Origin: Thioalkalivibrio nitratireducens
GTDB lineage: Bacteria; Pseudomonadota; Gammaproteobacteria; Ectothiorhodospirales; Ectothiorhodospiraceae
Length of the DNA stretch: 17,516 nucleotides
Direction: 5' to 3'
Assembly: GCA_011390385.1 (NCBI GenBank)
Contig: JAABSN010000066.1
Coordinates: 1 to 17,516 of the forward strand
In this document: in pieces, positions 7,434-14,068 of the stretch
How positions within the stretch are numbered: position 1 is the first letter of the stretch
How the letters are laid out: every line of letters starts with the position of its first letter
Program-made: the position numbers and the translations under genes
Notes under the pieces: generated by a model
What the model was told of the DNA's origin: nothing
Databases searched by the model: none
What the model saw: only the letters and a program-made list of their open reading frames with translations

Positions 7434-10010
7434 ATGGTTGCGGCTGAACCGGCACCGGACCCGGGCGGCTCACCGGAACATGAGCCCGTGGAGACCGAAT
7501 GTTTCCATTGTGGCCTGCCTGTCCCGCGCGGTGCGCACTATCCCGTCCACTTCGAGGGGCGGCCCCGGGAGACCTGTTGCGGCGGTTGTCAGGCGGTGGC
7601 GAACGCGATCATCGAGAACGGTCTCGGCGGTTATTACCATCACCGGACCGTCCCCGCAGGCAACCCCGGGCAGCCCCTGATTCCCGACGAACTGCGCGAG
7701 CTGGAACTGTTCGACCAGCCGGAAGTGCAACGCCAGTTCGTGACCGACGAAACGGATCGTGATTCGGGGCGTGTGCTGCGCGAGGCCTCGTTGATCCTGG
7801 AGGGGATCACCTGCGCGGCCTGCGTCTGGCTGAACGAGCGCCATGTGCGGGCGCTGTCTGGTGTCATCGAGTTCACCGTGAATTACTCGACCCACCGCGC
7901 GCGCGTCCGGTGGGACCCGGAGCGGCTGGCGCTGTCCGACATTCTGCAGGCAGTCCGCGCGATCGGGTATCGGGCTCATCCTTATGACCCCGGCACCCGC
8001 GACAAGGCGTTTCAGCGCGAACGGCACGTGGCCCTGCGCCGGCTGGCGGTCGCCGGGCTGGGGATGATGCAGGTGATGATGCTGGCAGTGGCCCTCTGGC
8101 TGGGCGCCGGCGATGAGGACCACGCGCAGTTGCTTCAGTTCATGCGCTGGGTGGCTGCCGGTCTCACAACGCCTGTCGTGTTCTATTCGGCCGTGCCGTT
8201 CTTCAAGAGTGCGTGGCGCGATCTCGAACATCGGCAGCTGGGCATGGACGTCCCGGTCAGCCTCGCGATTCTCAGCACCTATTTCGCCAGTCTCTATTCC
8301 GTGTTTCTCGGGACCGGGGAACACGTGTATTTCGAATCGGTGGCGATGTTCGTCTTTTTTCTGCTGACCAGCCGTTATCTCGAACTGATGGCGCGGCAAC
8401 GATCGAGTCAGGCCATCGACCGCCTGGACCGCCTGATTCCGGCAGTGGCGACGCGGGTTGCCGACGATGGCAGCGATGAACAGGTGCCTGTGGCCGAACT
8501 GGTTCCCGGAGACCGTGTCCGCGTCCGTCCGGGAGAGCCATTGCCGGCCGATGGTCTGGTCGAATCAGGCGAGTCCACGGTGAACCAGTCGTTACTCACC
8601 GGTGAGCCCGAGCCCTGTCTGCGCCAGTCCGGTGACGCGGTCACCGGCGGGACCGTGAACGTCGACAGCCCTTTGCTGATCCGGGTCACGCGCGTTGGCG
8701 CCGAGACCACTTTGGCGGCCATTCAGCGCCTCCTCGACCGCGCGCAGACCGACAAGCCGCGACTGGCCCGGATGGCCGAGAAGGGCACCGGGCATTTCGT
8801 GGCCGCAGTGCTGATTCTGACCGCGCTGGTCGGCATGGTCTGGTATCTCTGGATCGCGCCGGACCGTGCCTTCTGGGTCGTGGTCGCGATGCTGGTTGCC
8901 ACCTGCCCCTGTGCGCTGGCGCTGGCGACGCCGGTGGCCATCACGACCACGACCGGCGTACTTTCGCGGATCGGTTTGCTGCTGACACGCGGACAGGCCG
9001 TCGAAGACATGGCGCGGGCCACGGTGGTCTGTTTCGACAAAACCGGAACGCTGACCGTGGGTCGCCCGGAATGGGTGGGATCGCAGGTGCTCGCCCCCGG
9101 CATCGACGAGCAGGAAGCCTTGCGGATTGCCGCCGCGCTCGAACGTCACTCCGAGCACCCGCTCGCGAAGGCATTGGTGCAGGCCGCCGGATCGAATCCG
9201 GTGCCCACGGCAATGACCCACGTGCGCAATGTTGCAGGACGGGGGTTGTCCGGCGTGCTGGACGGTACCGAGATCCGGGTCGGCACCGCGGATTTCGTGG
9301 GTCTGGACCGGATCCCCGATTCGGTGTTTCCACCCGCTGCATATGCGCAGGCGACCGCGGTCTGGCTCTCCCGCGCAGATACCACGGTCGCGGTGTTCTG
9401 GCTTGCCGATCAGCCGCGGCCAGCGGTGCACGAGACCATCGCCGAGTTGCAGTCGCTGGGTCTGGAGGTGGTACTGCTGTCCGGAGATCGTCCGGAGTCG
9501 GCCGCGGTGTTCGCCGCCAATGCCGGGATTGCCGAGGCGCACGGAGGCATGACGCCGGAGGACAAGGTGGCGTATGTGCGGCGGCGCCAGGCCCAGGGTG
9601 ACATCGTGCTGATGGCGGGCGAAGGTATCAACGACGCGCCGGTGCTGGCCGGGGCCAATGTATCGCTGGCCATGGGCAGCGGCACGCGTATTGCCCAGAC
9701 CCAGGCCGATCTGGTCCTCATGTCGGATCGGCTCGACGCCATTCCCGCCGCGATTCGACAGGGTCGCTTCACACTGCGTATCGTGCGCCAGAATCTCGCG
9801 TGGGCGGTCGGCTACAACGCGCTGGCCCTCCCAGTGGCAGCAACCGGTCTGTTGACGCCATGGCTTGCTGCCCTCGGCATGTCTCTGAGTTCCCTGATCG
9901 TGGTCGGAAACGCGCTGCGATTGCGTGGCGAAGGACGGGAAGTCGTGTCCGGTCGGCACAGCTCGGCGGAACCCCCGGCCAACGTGATTCGTCCTGCCCG
10001 CGACGGCTGA
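7434..10010 (+). CDS. ccoI: Copper-transporting P1B-type ATPase CcoI (FixI)
   Basis: CcoI exports Cu across the inner membrane for cbb3 oxidase maturation. It has 858 residues. The N-terminus has a cysteine-rich metal-binding domain (C23, C26, C48, C49, C52; the CFHCGLPV and CCGGCQAV motifs seen in FixI-type ATPases), then an HMA domain with C127 and C130 in ITCAAC. Helices follow from about 205. The actuator motif LTGEPEP is at about 388-394 and the metal-site CPC at 491-493. The phosphorylated aspartate is D535 in DKTGTLT, and the nucleotide-binding HP is at 575-576 (ERHSEHPLAKAL). The hinge motif reads GEGINDAP (729-736), with E730 where almost all P-type ATPases have D. GGTGGTG lies 7 bases before the ATG. 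The gene follows ccoH after a MITE and precedes ccoS by 53 bases. Confidence 0.96.
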   Translation: MVAAEPAPDPGGSPEHEPVETECFHCGLPVPRGAHYPVHFEGRPRETCCGGCQAVANAIIENGLGGYYHHRTVPAGNPGQPLIPDELRELELFDQPEVQRQFVTDETDRDSGRVLREASLILEGITCAACVWLNERHVRALSGVIEFTVNYSTHRARVRWDPERLALSDILQAVRAIGYRAHPYDPGTRDKAFQRERHVALRRLAVAGLGMMQVMMLAVALWLGAGDEDHAQLLQFMRWVAAGLTTPVVFYSAVPFFKSAWRDLEHRQLGMDVPVSLAILSTYFASLYSVFLGTGEHVYFESVAMFVFFLLTSRYLELMARQRSSQAIDRLDRLIPAVATRVADDGSDEQVPVAELVPGDRVRVRPGEPLPADGLVESGESTVNQSLLTGEPEPCLRQSGDAVTGGTVNVDSPLLIRVTRVGAETTLAAIQRLLDRAQTDKPRLARMAEKGTGHFVAAVLILTALVGMVWYLWIAPDRAFWVVVAMLVATCPCALALATPVAITTTTGVLSRIGLLLTRGQAVEDMARATVVCFDKTGTLTVGRPEWVGSQVLAPGIDEQEALRIAAALERHSEHPLAKALVQAAGSNPVPTAMTHVRNVAGRGLSGVLDGTEIRVGTADFVGLDRIPDSVFPPAAYAQATAVWLSRADTTVAVFWLADQPRPAVHETIAELQSLGLEVVLLSGDRPESAAVFAANAGIAEAHGGMTPEDKVAYVRRRQAQGDIVLMAGEGINDAPVLAGANVSLAMGSGTRIAQTQADLVLMSDRLDAIPAAIRQGRFTLRIVRQNLAWAVGYNALALPVAATGLLTPWLAALGMSLSSLIVVGNALRLRGEGREVVSGRHSSAEPPANVIRPARDG

Positions 10011-10063
10011 CAGACACGGATCATCGGCCTCGTTGCAGCGCGCGCGACTGCTACAATGTCGGC

Positions 10064-10291
10064 ATGGAAATCCTTTATCTGCTCATCCCGATCGCGCTTG
10101 TCATCGTCCTGATTATCGGGATGGCCCTCTTCTGGGCAATTCGGTCCGGTCAGTACGAGGATATGGAGGGACCAGCGCACAGCATCCTGATGGACGACGA
10201 CGATCCGATGATCCCCGGGAACAGGGGCGATGATGCGCCGCAGGATCGACGGGACGGGAATGCTGACCGCCCTCGCGACGGCGATTCCTGA
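10064..10291 (+). CDS. ccoS: cbb3 oxidase maturation protein CcoS
   Basis: This is a 75-residue protein with an N-terminal membrane helix (about residues 4-26) and the CcoS signature QYEDMEGPAHSILMDDDDP (about 35-53), followed by a hydrophilic charged tail. CcoS is needed for cofactor insertion into the cbb3 catalytic subunit. It closes the ccoGHIS order. The family often has ARR/HRIL where this protein has HSIL, a small difference. The start at 10064 has no clear ribosome site. TACAAT (10052-10057) sits so that a transcript starting 7 bases later would begin at the ATG itself, so a leaderless transcript is possible but unproven. The in-frame extension back into ccoI is a shadow. Confidence 0.92.
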   Translation: MEILYLLIPIALVIVLIIGMALFWAIRSGQYEDMEGPAHSILMDDDDPMIPGNRGDDAPQDRRDGNADRPRDGDS

Positions 10292-10352
10292 GGTCTGAAC
10301 GGCGGGCACATCTTGCTTCGCGCCAGGGTTCGGCATACCCTTCGGGCAAAAG

Positions 10353-10952
10353 TCATTGACGGGATCGCCGACCATGCGCGACTGGTTTACCTTCGAGAAT
10401 CTCCCCCTCACTCTGATCATCCTTCTGATCGTCATATCCTGGCTGAGCTTCTTTTCGGTGATCCTGTTCGCCGAATAATGGCTGTTGCCGCTCCGGCCTC
10501 GAGTGAGTCAGGGTCGGGGGTTCCGAACGGCCCAGCGTCTGGCCGAGCAGAAGTCTTGCGCGTTCGGCGATGAATTTCCTGGACAGCCTGCGTTCGCGCA
10601 GCAAGAGTTGCTGACGCAACGCTTCATCCTGGTAAAGGATTTGCGCCGCAGCCGGATCGAAGGGCTGGTCGAGGCTGACCCGGATGATCCGGCCGAGGTT
10701 GATGCCCCGACCGTCGTCGAGAATGATCATGTGGGGTGCAAGCCCGTTGGCCGGATCCGGGCGCGGGAACGTGATCACATCCAGCAATACATGAGCCTGT
10801 CCGGTCTGGCGTATGCCCAGGCTGACCGGTGAGGCCGCGAGTTCGACCAGATAGATGGTGTTCCCGACGGCGGCGCGCAGCGATTCGACCTGCCGCAGGT
10901 AGCCTGCTGTCGGCCAGAGTTGGTCGGATCGGCTGTTTCCCGTATCACTCAT
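10353..10952 (-). CDS. Unrecognised protein downstream of the cysteine desulfurase
   Basis: This is a soluble-looking protein of up to 199 residues with no signal peptide and no membrane segment. The middle (about residues 50-145) has ordinary coding composition and segments such as HVLLDVITFPRPDPANGL, HMIILDDGRGINLGRII and RERRLSRKFIAERARLLLGQ. I do not recognise its family. The ATG lies only 8 bases after the stop of the desulfurase gene, so the two are almost certainly co-transcribed. The last 40 or so residues are low-complexity and very hydrophilic, and are antisense to a plausible small plus-strand gene. Wobble composition there is poor, so the true protein may be shorter in relatives, or the tail may be recent read-through. 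A role in Fe-S or sulfur metabolism is suggested only by position. Confidence 0.65.
   Translation of the reverse strand: MSDTGNSRSDQLWPTAGYLRQVESLRAAVGNTIYLVELAASPVSLGIRQTGQAHVLLDVITFPRPDPANGLAPHMIILDDGRGINLGRIIRVSLDQPFDPAAAQILYQDEALRQQLLLRERRLSRKFIAERARLLLGQTLGRSEPPTLTHSRPERQQPLFGEQDHRKEAQPGYDDQKDDQSEGEILEGKPVAHGRRSRQ
10374..10478 (+). CDS. Putative 34-residue single-helix membrane protein downstream of ccoS
   Basis: A short frame from ATG 10374 to TAA 10476-10478 encodes a 34-residue peptide. It has a polar, charged start (MRDWFTFENLP) and one continuous hydrophobic helix (LTLIILLIVISWLSFFSVI, about residues 12-31), ending in FAE. GGGA lies about 10 bases upstream. By my count 26 of its 33 sense codons after the start end in G or C, close to the bias of neighbouring genes, whereas the opposing minus-strand frame shows only about 15 of 34 at its third position here. 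It resembles the very small helices that accompany respiratory oxidases, but I do not recognise a family, and it does not match my recollection of CcoM. It overlaps the tail of the minus-strand gene. Confidence 0.45.
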   Translation: MRDWFTFENLPLTLIILLIVISWLSFFSVILFAE

Positions 10953-10960
10953 TCACCGTC

Positions 10961-12145
10961 TCACAGGGCAGCCGGGTCCGCTTCCGTGGCTGGCCTGGCT
11001 GTCCGGCCCCGACGCCATGGAGCCTGAGACAGCATTTGCAGGACCCGGTCGATCTCCTCGGCCGTGGTCTCACGGCCGAGGCTGAAACGGACCGTACCGC
11101 GGCCTGTTTCGGGGTCCACGCGCATCGCTCGAAGTACCGGCGACAGCTCGACCCGACCCGAGTGGCAGGCCGATCCGGTTGTGGCCGCGACGCCGTCCAT
11201 GCTGGCCAGCACCTCGGCGCCCGTGGCATCGAGGAAAGAAACGCTCAGGGTATTCGGCAGCGTCCGATCAGGGTTGCCATGACACACGACCCGGGTGCCA
11301 AATTCTTCGGCCAGCGCGTCGCGGAAGCGGTCGCGCAGTGCCGCGACAGCCAGCATCGGGCTGAGGTCGCGCGCCAGCACACAGGCCTCGCCGAGGGCCG
11401 CGGTGAGGAGAGCGCTTTCGGTCCCCGCGCGCCGGCCCGATTCATGCGCGGCGCCATGAATCAGCGGTTCCAGCAGGGTCCCCGAGCGGACGTACAACGC
11501 CCCGATGCCCTTCGGGCCATGAAACTTGTGTGCGGCCAGCGTCAGCAGGTCGACCCCCAGTTCGTCGACCCGGGTGGGGATCTTGCCCACCGATTGTGCC
11601 GCGTCGGTGTGGAACGGGACGCCGTGCTCGCGCGCGATCGCCGCGCACTGGCGGATCGGCTGAATGCTGCCGACCTCGTTGTTCGCGTGCATGATGCTGA
11701 CCAACAGGGTGTCCGGGGTGATGGCGCGGCGCAGGTCGTCGGGATCGACGCAGCCGGTTGCATCGACCGGCAGCCAGGTGATGCGCGCTCCCAGCCGCTG
11801 CAGGAACTGGCACGGTTCAATGATCGCCGGGTGCTCGATCTGGGTCGTGATGATCCGGGGCCGTTCCGTTCGGCAGGCGAAGAACAGCCCCTTGAGTGCC
11901 AGATTGTTGGACTCGCTGCCGCCGCTGGTGAAGACGATTTCCTCCGGTTTGCAGCCCAGCAGGTCAGCAACCTGTGCGCGCCCGGCCTCCACGGTCGCGC
12001 GCGCAGGCTGCCCGGCCCAATGGCCGCTCGAGGGATTGCCGAAGGCATCACCTTGCAGCACTCGGGACATCACCTCGGCCACCCGGGGTGCAATCGGCGT
12101 GCTGGCGTTGTAGTCGAGGTAGATGGGGCGCATGCGGCCAAGCAT
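10961..12145 (-). CDS. Cysteine desulfurase, NifS/IscS family (PLP enzyme)
   Basis: This is a class V aminotransferase-fold enzyme that removes sulfur from L-cysteine, giving alanine and an enzyme-bound persulfide for Fe-S cluster or other thio-cofactor synthesis. It has 394 residues, the usual length. Visible features are the start motif RPIYLDYNASTP, the PLP-contact segment TSGGSESNN (about 73-81), H105 (QIEHPA), N155 (HANNEVG), D181 and Q184 (HTDAAQSVGK), the Schiff-base lysine K207 (AAHKFHGPKGIGALY), and the catalytic cysteine C327 in ATTGSACHSG on a mobile loop. The in-frame ATG at 12133 (MRPIYLDY) is an equally good start; neither has a clear ribosome site. There are no iscR, iscU or suf genes beside it, so I give no symbol. 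The next gene starts 8 bases after its stop. Confidence 0.92.
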   Translation of the reverse strand: MLGRMRPIYLDYNASTPIAPRVAEVMSRVLQGDAFGNPSSGHWAGQPARATVEAGRAQVADLLGCKPEEIVFTSGGSESNNLALKGLFFACRTERPRIITTQIEHPAIIEPCQFLQRLGARITWLPVDATGCVDPDDLRRAITPDTLLVSIMHANNEVGSIQPIRQCAAIAREHGVPFHTDAAQSVGKIPTRVDELGVDLLTLAAHKFHGPKGIGALYVRSGTLLEPLIHGAAHESGRRAGTESALLTAALGEACVLARDLSPMLAVAALRDRFRDALAEEFGTRVVCHGNPDRTLPNTLSVSFLDATGAEVLASMDGVAATTGSACHSGRVELSPVLRAMRVDPETGRGTVRFSLGRETTAEEIDRVLQMLSQAPWRRGRTARPATEADPAAL

Positions 12146-12196
12146 AGCAATTCGGTCGGCGACGCCGCGCGTGCACCGCCGAACCGGGAGGGTTTA

Positions 12197-12328
12197 GTGT
12201 GAAAGTCATCCGTAGGGTGCCGTGAGGCGCAGCCGAACCGCACCGATACCACGCGGGCCTCGGCTCCCTGGTTCCCGGGCCACGAACGGTGCAATTCGCT
12301 GCGCTCATTGACACCCTACATATTTGCA
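12197..12328 (-). repeat. GTAGGGTG-ended palindromic repeat, copy 2 (inverted)
   Basis: This is the reverse-complement relative of 4439-4570. The core runs from 12212 (GTAGGGTG) to 12319 (CACCCTAC). The outer flanks GTGTGAAA (12197-12204) and ATTTGCA (12322-12328) are also conserved with copy 1, so the mobile unit is about 130 bp. The inner part is diverged from copy 1, but both sub-hairpins are kept. It occupies most of the gap between the divergent cysteine desulfurase and small membrane protein genes. I see nothing else firm in 12329-12451 except G/C-rich inverted segments. Confidence 0.8.
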
Positions 12329-12451
12329 AAGGGGTACGGCGCTACGCGCGTAATGACCGTACGGCAATCGGTATTTCCCGCGCGTTGCTTGGCAGCGCGT
12401 ACCGGTCAGGCGAGAATGGACGCTGATTCGCGTCCCGGAGTGTGGCGGTCG

Positions 12452-12817
12452 ATGAACCCCTTCGATCTGCGTTGGCTGTGGCGGGCGGTCAGGGGACACA
12501 GCCTGACCCTGGCGCTGGTGTTTCTACTGACCGTGATCGGCTTGTCGACGCCGGATCTGATCCGCAGGGGGTTGGCTCCGCTGGACCTGTCGTGGTGGAT
12601 GCTGTGGCTCGCGCCGCTGATCGTGATCTGGCTCATGATGCGGCTGGAGCCCGTGTTCGTGCCGTCGGAGAAGCTGCGTCGCTGGCTTGCTCTGGGGGTG
12701 GTTCTGGTTGCGCTGGCCGTGGTCTTCGTTTTTCCGCGCTTGTTTCCCGAGAAGACGGGAGCAAGCGCGGAGCGCGTTGATCATGTGGGGACGCCGGTCG
12801 CTCGCCCGGCCGTGTAG
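12452..12817 (+). CDS. Small three-helix membrane protein of unknown function
   Basis: From the ATG at 12452 this encodes 121 residues with three predicted membrane helices (about 15-35, 46-68 and 75-97), short basic links (RRWLWR-like start, EKLRRW) and a C-terminal hydrophilic tail. I do not recognise a family. A GGAG lies 11 bases before this ATG. An in-frame ATG at 12416 would add 12 residues, and the frame opens back to 12308 inside repeat copy 2, which is unlikely to be coding. Its stop codon (12815-12817) lies at the first bases of an inverted REP pair. It converges with rpoH and has no obvious functional link to either neighbour. Confidence 0.65.
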   Translation: MNPFDLRWLWRAVRGHSLTLALVFLLTVIGLSTPDLIRRGLAPLDLSWWMLWLAPLIVIWLMMRLEPVFVPSEKLRRWLALGVVLVALAVVFVFPRLFPEKTGASAERVDHVGTPVARPAV

Positions 12818-12908
12818 GAACGCGCCTCGCGCGCGAAACGGCGTTGGCTGAAGCCCCGGCGTCGGTCGCGCCGGTGGCGGGTTCGCGAGCAGGCTCGCTC
12901 CCGCAGTG
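12813..12908. repeat. Inverted REP pair (BIME-like) between convergent genes
   Basis: The left unit begins TGTAGGAACGCGCC and contains the stem CGCGC-CTCG-CGCGCG (12820-12835). The right unit, read on the other strand, begins CTGCGGGAGCGAGCC and pairs with GCTCGCGAA (12881-12905). Both follow the scheme GTAGGAGCG/GCGGGAGCG-stem-CGCGAA common to REP elements of gammaproteobacteria and face opposite ways. A GGCGTTGG/CCGGCG palindromic linker lies between. The stems could end transcription from both converging genes. Confidence 0.7.
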
Positions 12909-12937
12909 TTTTGTGTCGAGTCGCGCTGGAACGATAC

Positions 12938-13801
12938 TCAGGCCGCCAGTGCCTCGCGCAGGCTCTTGAAGGCGCGACTCTCGATCTGGCGAATGCGTTC
13001 CGCCGAGATGCCGTATTCATTGGCCAGTTCGTGCAATGTCGCCTTGGGCTCGATCAGGTAGCGCCGCACCAGGATATCGCGCGTACGGGCATCGAGCGTA
13101 TTCAGCGAACGCTGGAGCTGCGCCTGGTAATGGCGGTCCCAGTCGGCATCCTCGATGACCTGCGCGGGATCGGTATCGGGTGACCCGGACAGCTGTTCCG
13201 CCGGCACCAGGTAGCCGCGATCGTCGTCGTCCAGGGGATCGGGATCGAAGCTGGTGTCGCGGCTGGCCAGCCGGCTTTCCATTTCGATCACATCGCTCTC
13301 CGGCACGCCGAGATCCCGCGCTACATCCGATATCTCGTTCGGGTTCAGCCAGCCAAGGCTTTTCTTCGCCTGACGCAGGTTGAAAAACAGCTTGCGTTGC
13401 GCCTTGGTCGTCGCGACCTTGACGATGCGCCAGTTGCGCAGAATGAATTCGTGGATCTCGGCACGGATCCAGTGCACGGCGAACGAGACCAGACGGACGC
13501 CATGATCCGGGTCGAATCTCCGCACGGCCTTCATCAGGCCGATGTTGCCTTCCTGGATCAGGTCGCCCAGCGGCAACCCGTAACCCGAATACCCGCGTGC
13601 GATGTGCACGACGAAGCGCAGGTTATGAAGAATCAACTGGCGCGCGGCATCGAGATCCTGCCGTTCGCGCAGGGCGCGGGCAAGGCGCTGTTCTTCTTCC
13701 GCATTCAGAACCTCGATGCGGCTGACCGCCGCCATGTAATGATCGAGGTTGCCCACAGGGACCGGCATGTCCACAGGCTTCGGCATCAGGGCTTCGCTCA
13801 T
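12938..13801 (-). CDS. rpoH: RNA polymerase heat-shock sigma factor RpoH (sigma-32)
   Basis: This sigma-70 family factor directs RNA polymerase to heat-shock promoters. From the ATG at 13801 it has 287 residues, the usual size. AAGGGGG lies 9 bases upstream, while the longer frame back to 13831 crosses this ribosome site and is rejected. Region 1.2/2.1 covers about 20-60, and region 2.2 is marked by DLIQEGNIGLMKAVRRFDP (80-98). Regions 2.3-2.4 (SFAVHWIRAEIHEFILRNWR) follow, then the RpoH-specific box QRKLFFNLR (135-143). Region 4.2 has the helix-turn-helix HELANEYGISAERIRQIESR (about 257-276). It lies downstream of ftsX as in many gammaproteobacteria, but a 267-base gap holds its own promoter and a CIRCE element. 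Confidence 0.97.
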   Translation of the reverse strand: MSEALMPKPVDMPVPVGNLDHYMAAVSRIEVLNAEEEQRLARALRERQDLDAARQLILHNLRFVVHIARGYSGYGLPLGDLIQEGNIGLMKAVRRFDPDHGVRLVSFAVHWIRAEIHEFILRNWRIVKVATTKAQRKLFFNLRQAKKSLGWLNPNEISDVARDLGVPESDVIEMESRLASRDTSFDPDPLDDDDRGYLVPAEQLSGSPDTDPAQVIEDADWDRHYQAQLQRSLNTLDARTRDILVRRYLIEPKATLHELANEYGISAERIRQIESRAFKSLREALAA

Positions 13802-13830
13802 GATGTTGTCCCCCTTGAAAAATGTTTCCA

Positions 13831-13860
13831 ATGTTAGCAGTCTGAATCTTGGAGTGCTAA
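13831..13860 (-). promoter_or_regulatory. Possible sigma-70 promoter of rpoH embedded in CIRCE
   Basis: On the minus strand TTAGCA (13860-13855) and TAACAT (13836-13831) are separated by 18 bases and match the -35 and -10 consensus at 4 of 6 bases each. The operator would cover both, which is a normal repressor arrangement. The hexamers are modest, so the exact promoter is uncertain. Confidence 0.35.
13834..13860 (-). promoter_or_regulatory. CIRCE operator (HrcA binding site) upstream of rpoH
   Basis: The 27-bp sequence is TTAGCAGTC, then nine bases, then GAGTGCTAA. The CIRCE consensus is TTAGCACTC-N9-GAGTGCTAA, so 17 of 18 arm bases match and the spacer is exactly nine. The site lies 33 bases before the rpoH ATG. 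It would let the repressor HrcA silence rpoH until heat or misfolded protein inactivates HrcA. The match is read directly; HrcA control is inferred from the known function of CIRCE. Confidence 0.85.
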
Positions 13861-13877
13861 ATCGCTCGGTGGTTCCC

Positions 13878-13888
13878 TGATGAAATCA
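13878..13888. promoter_or_regulatory. Short palindrome TGAT-GAA-ATCA upstream of rpoH
   Basis: A perfect 4-bp inverted repeat around GAA lies within CCCTGATGAAATCAAGGG, which can also fold as a seven-pair hairpin with one bulge. It lies 18 bases upstream of the CIRCE element, between ftsX and rpoH. It could be an operator or part of a weak terminator; the spacing is wrong for an FNR site. Confidence 0.25.
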
Positions 13889-13986
13889 AGGGAAATGACA
13901 CGGCGCCCGGCGTGGGACTTGAGGGCCCTGGCAATACGCGATGCCACGGTTGTCATGGTACTGACGGTTGCGCTTGCTCCGAGGTT

Positions 13987-14039
13987 GGAACGGCGCGATT
14001 CGGCTTCGCCTCAAGGCACCCTGCAGAGAATCGCATGAC
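13987..14039 (+). repeat. Degenerate half copy of the GTAGGGTG repeat
   Basis: GGAACGGCGCGATTCGGCTT, continuing through CGCCTCAAGGCACCCTGCAG and on to CATGAC, aligns with the right half of copy 1 (about 4518-4570). TTCGGCTTCGCCTCA and GGCACCCT are conserved, and the end is decayed (CACCCTGC for CACCCTAC). No left half is evident. It lies just after the ftsX stop. Confidence 0.65.
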
Positions 14040-14068
14040 GCGGCTTGCATCCGATTGGGCGCGCTTCC

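Noticed and set aside
8592..9959. 455-codon open frame on the minus strand
   Set aside because: Shadow of ccoI, with composition of an antisense frame and no plausible start signal or domain.
10374..10478. Naming the small frame CcoM
   Set aside because: It has the size and single helix of CcoM, but the sequence does not resemble CcoM as I remember it; position alone is not enough.
10829..12202. 457-codon open frame on the plus strand
   Set aside because: Antisense to the clearly identified cysteine desulfurase and running into repeat copy 2; Arg-rich with no family features.
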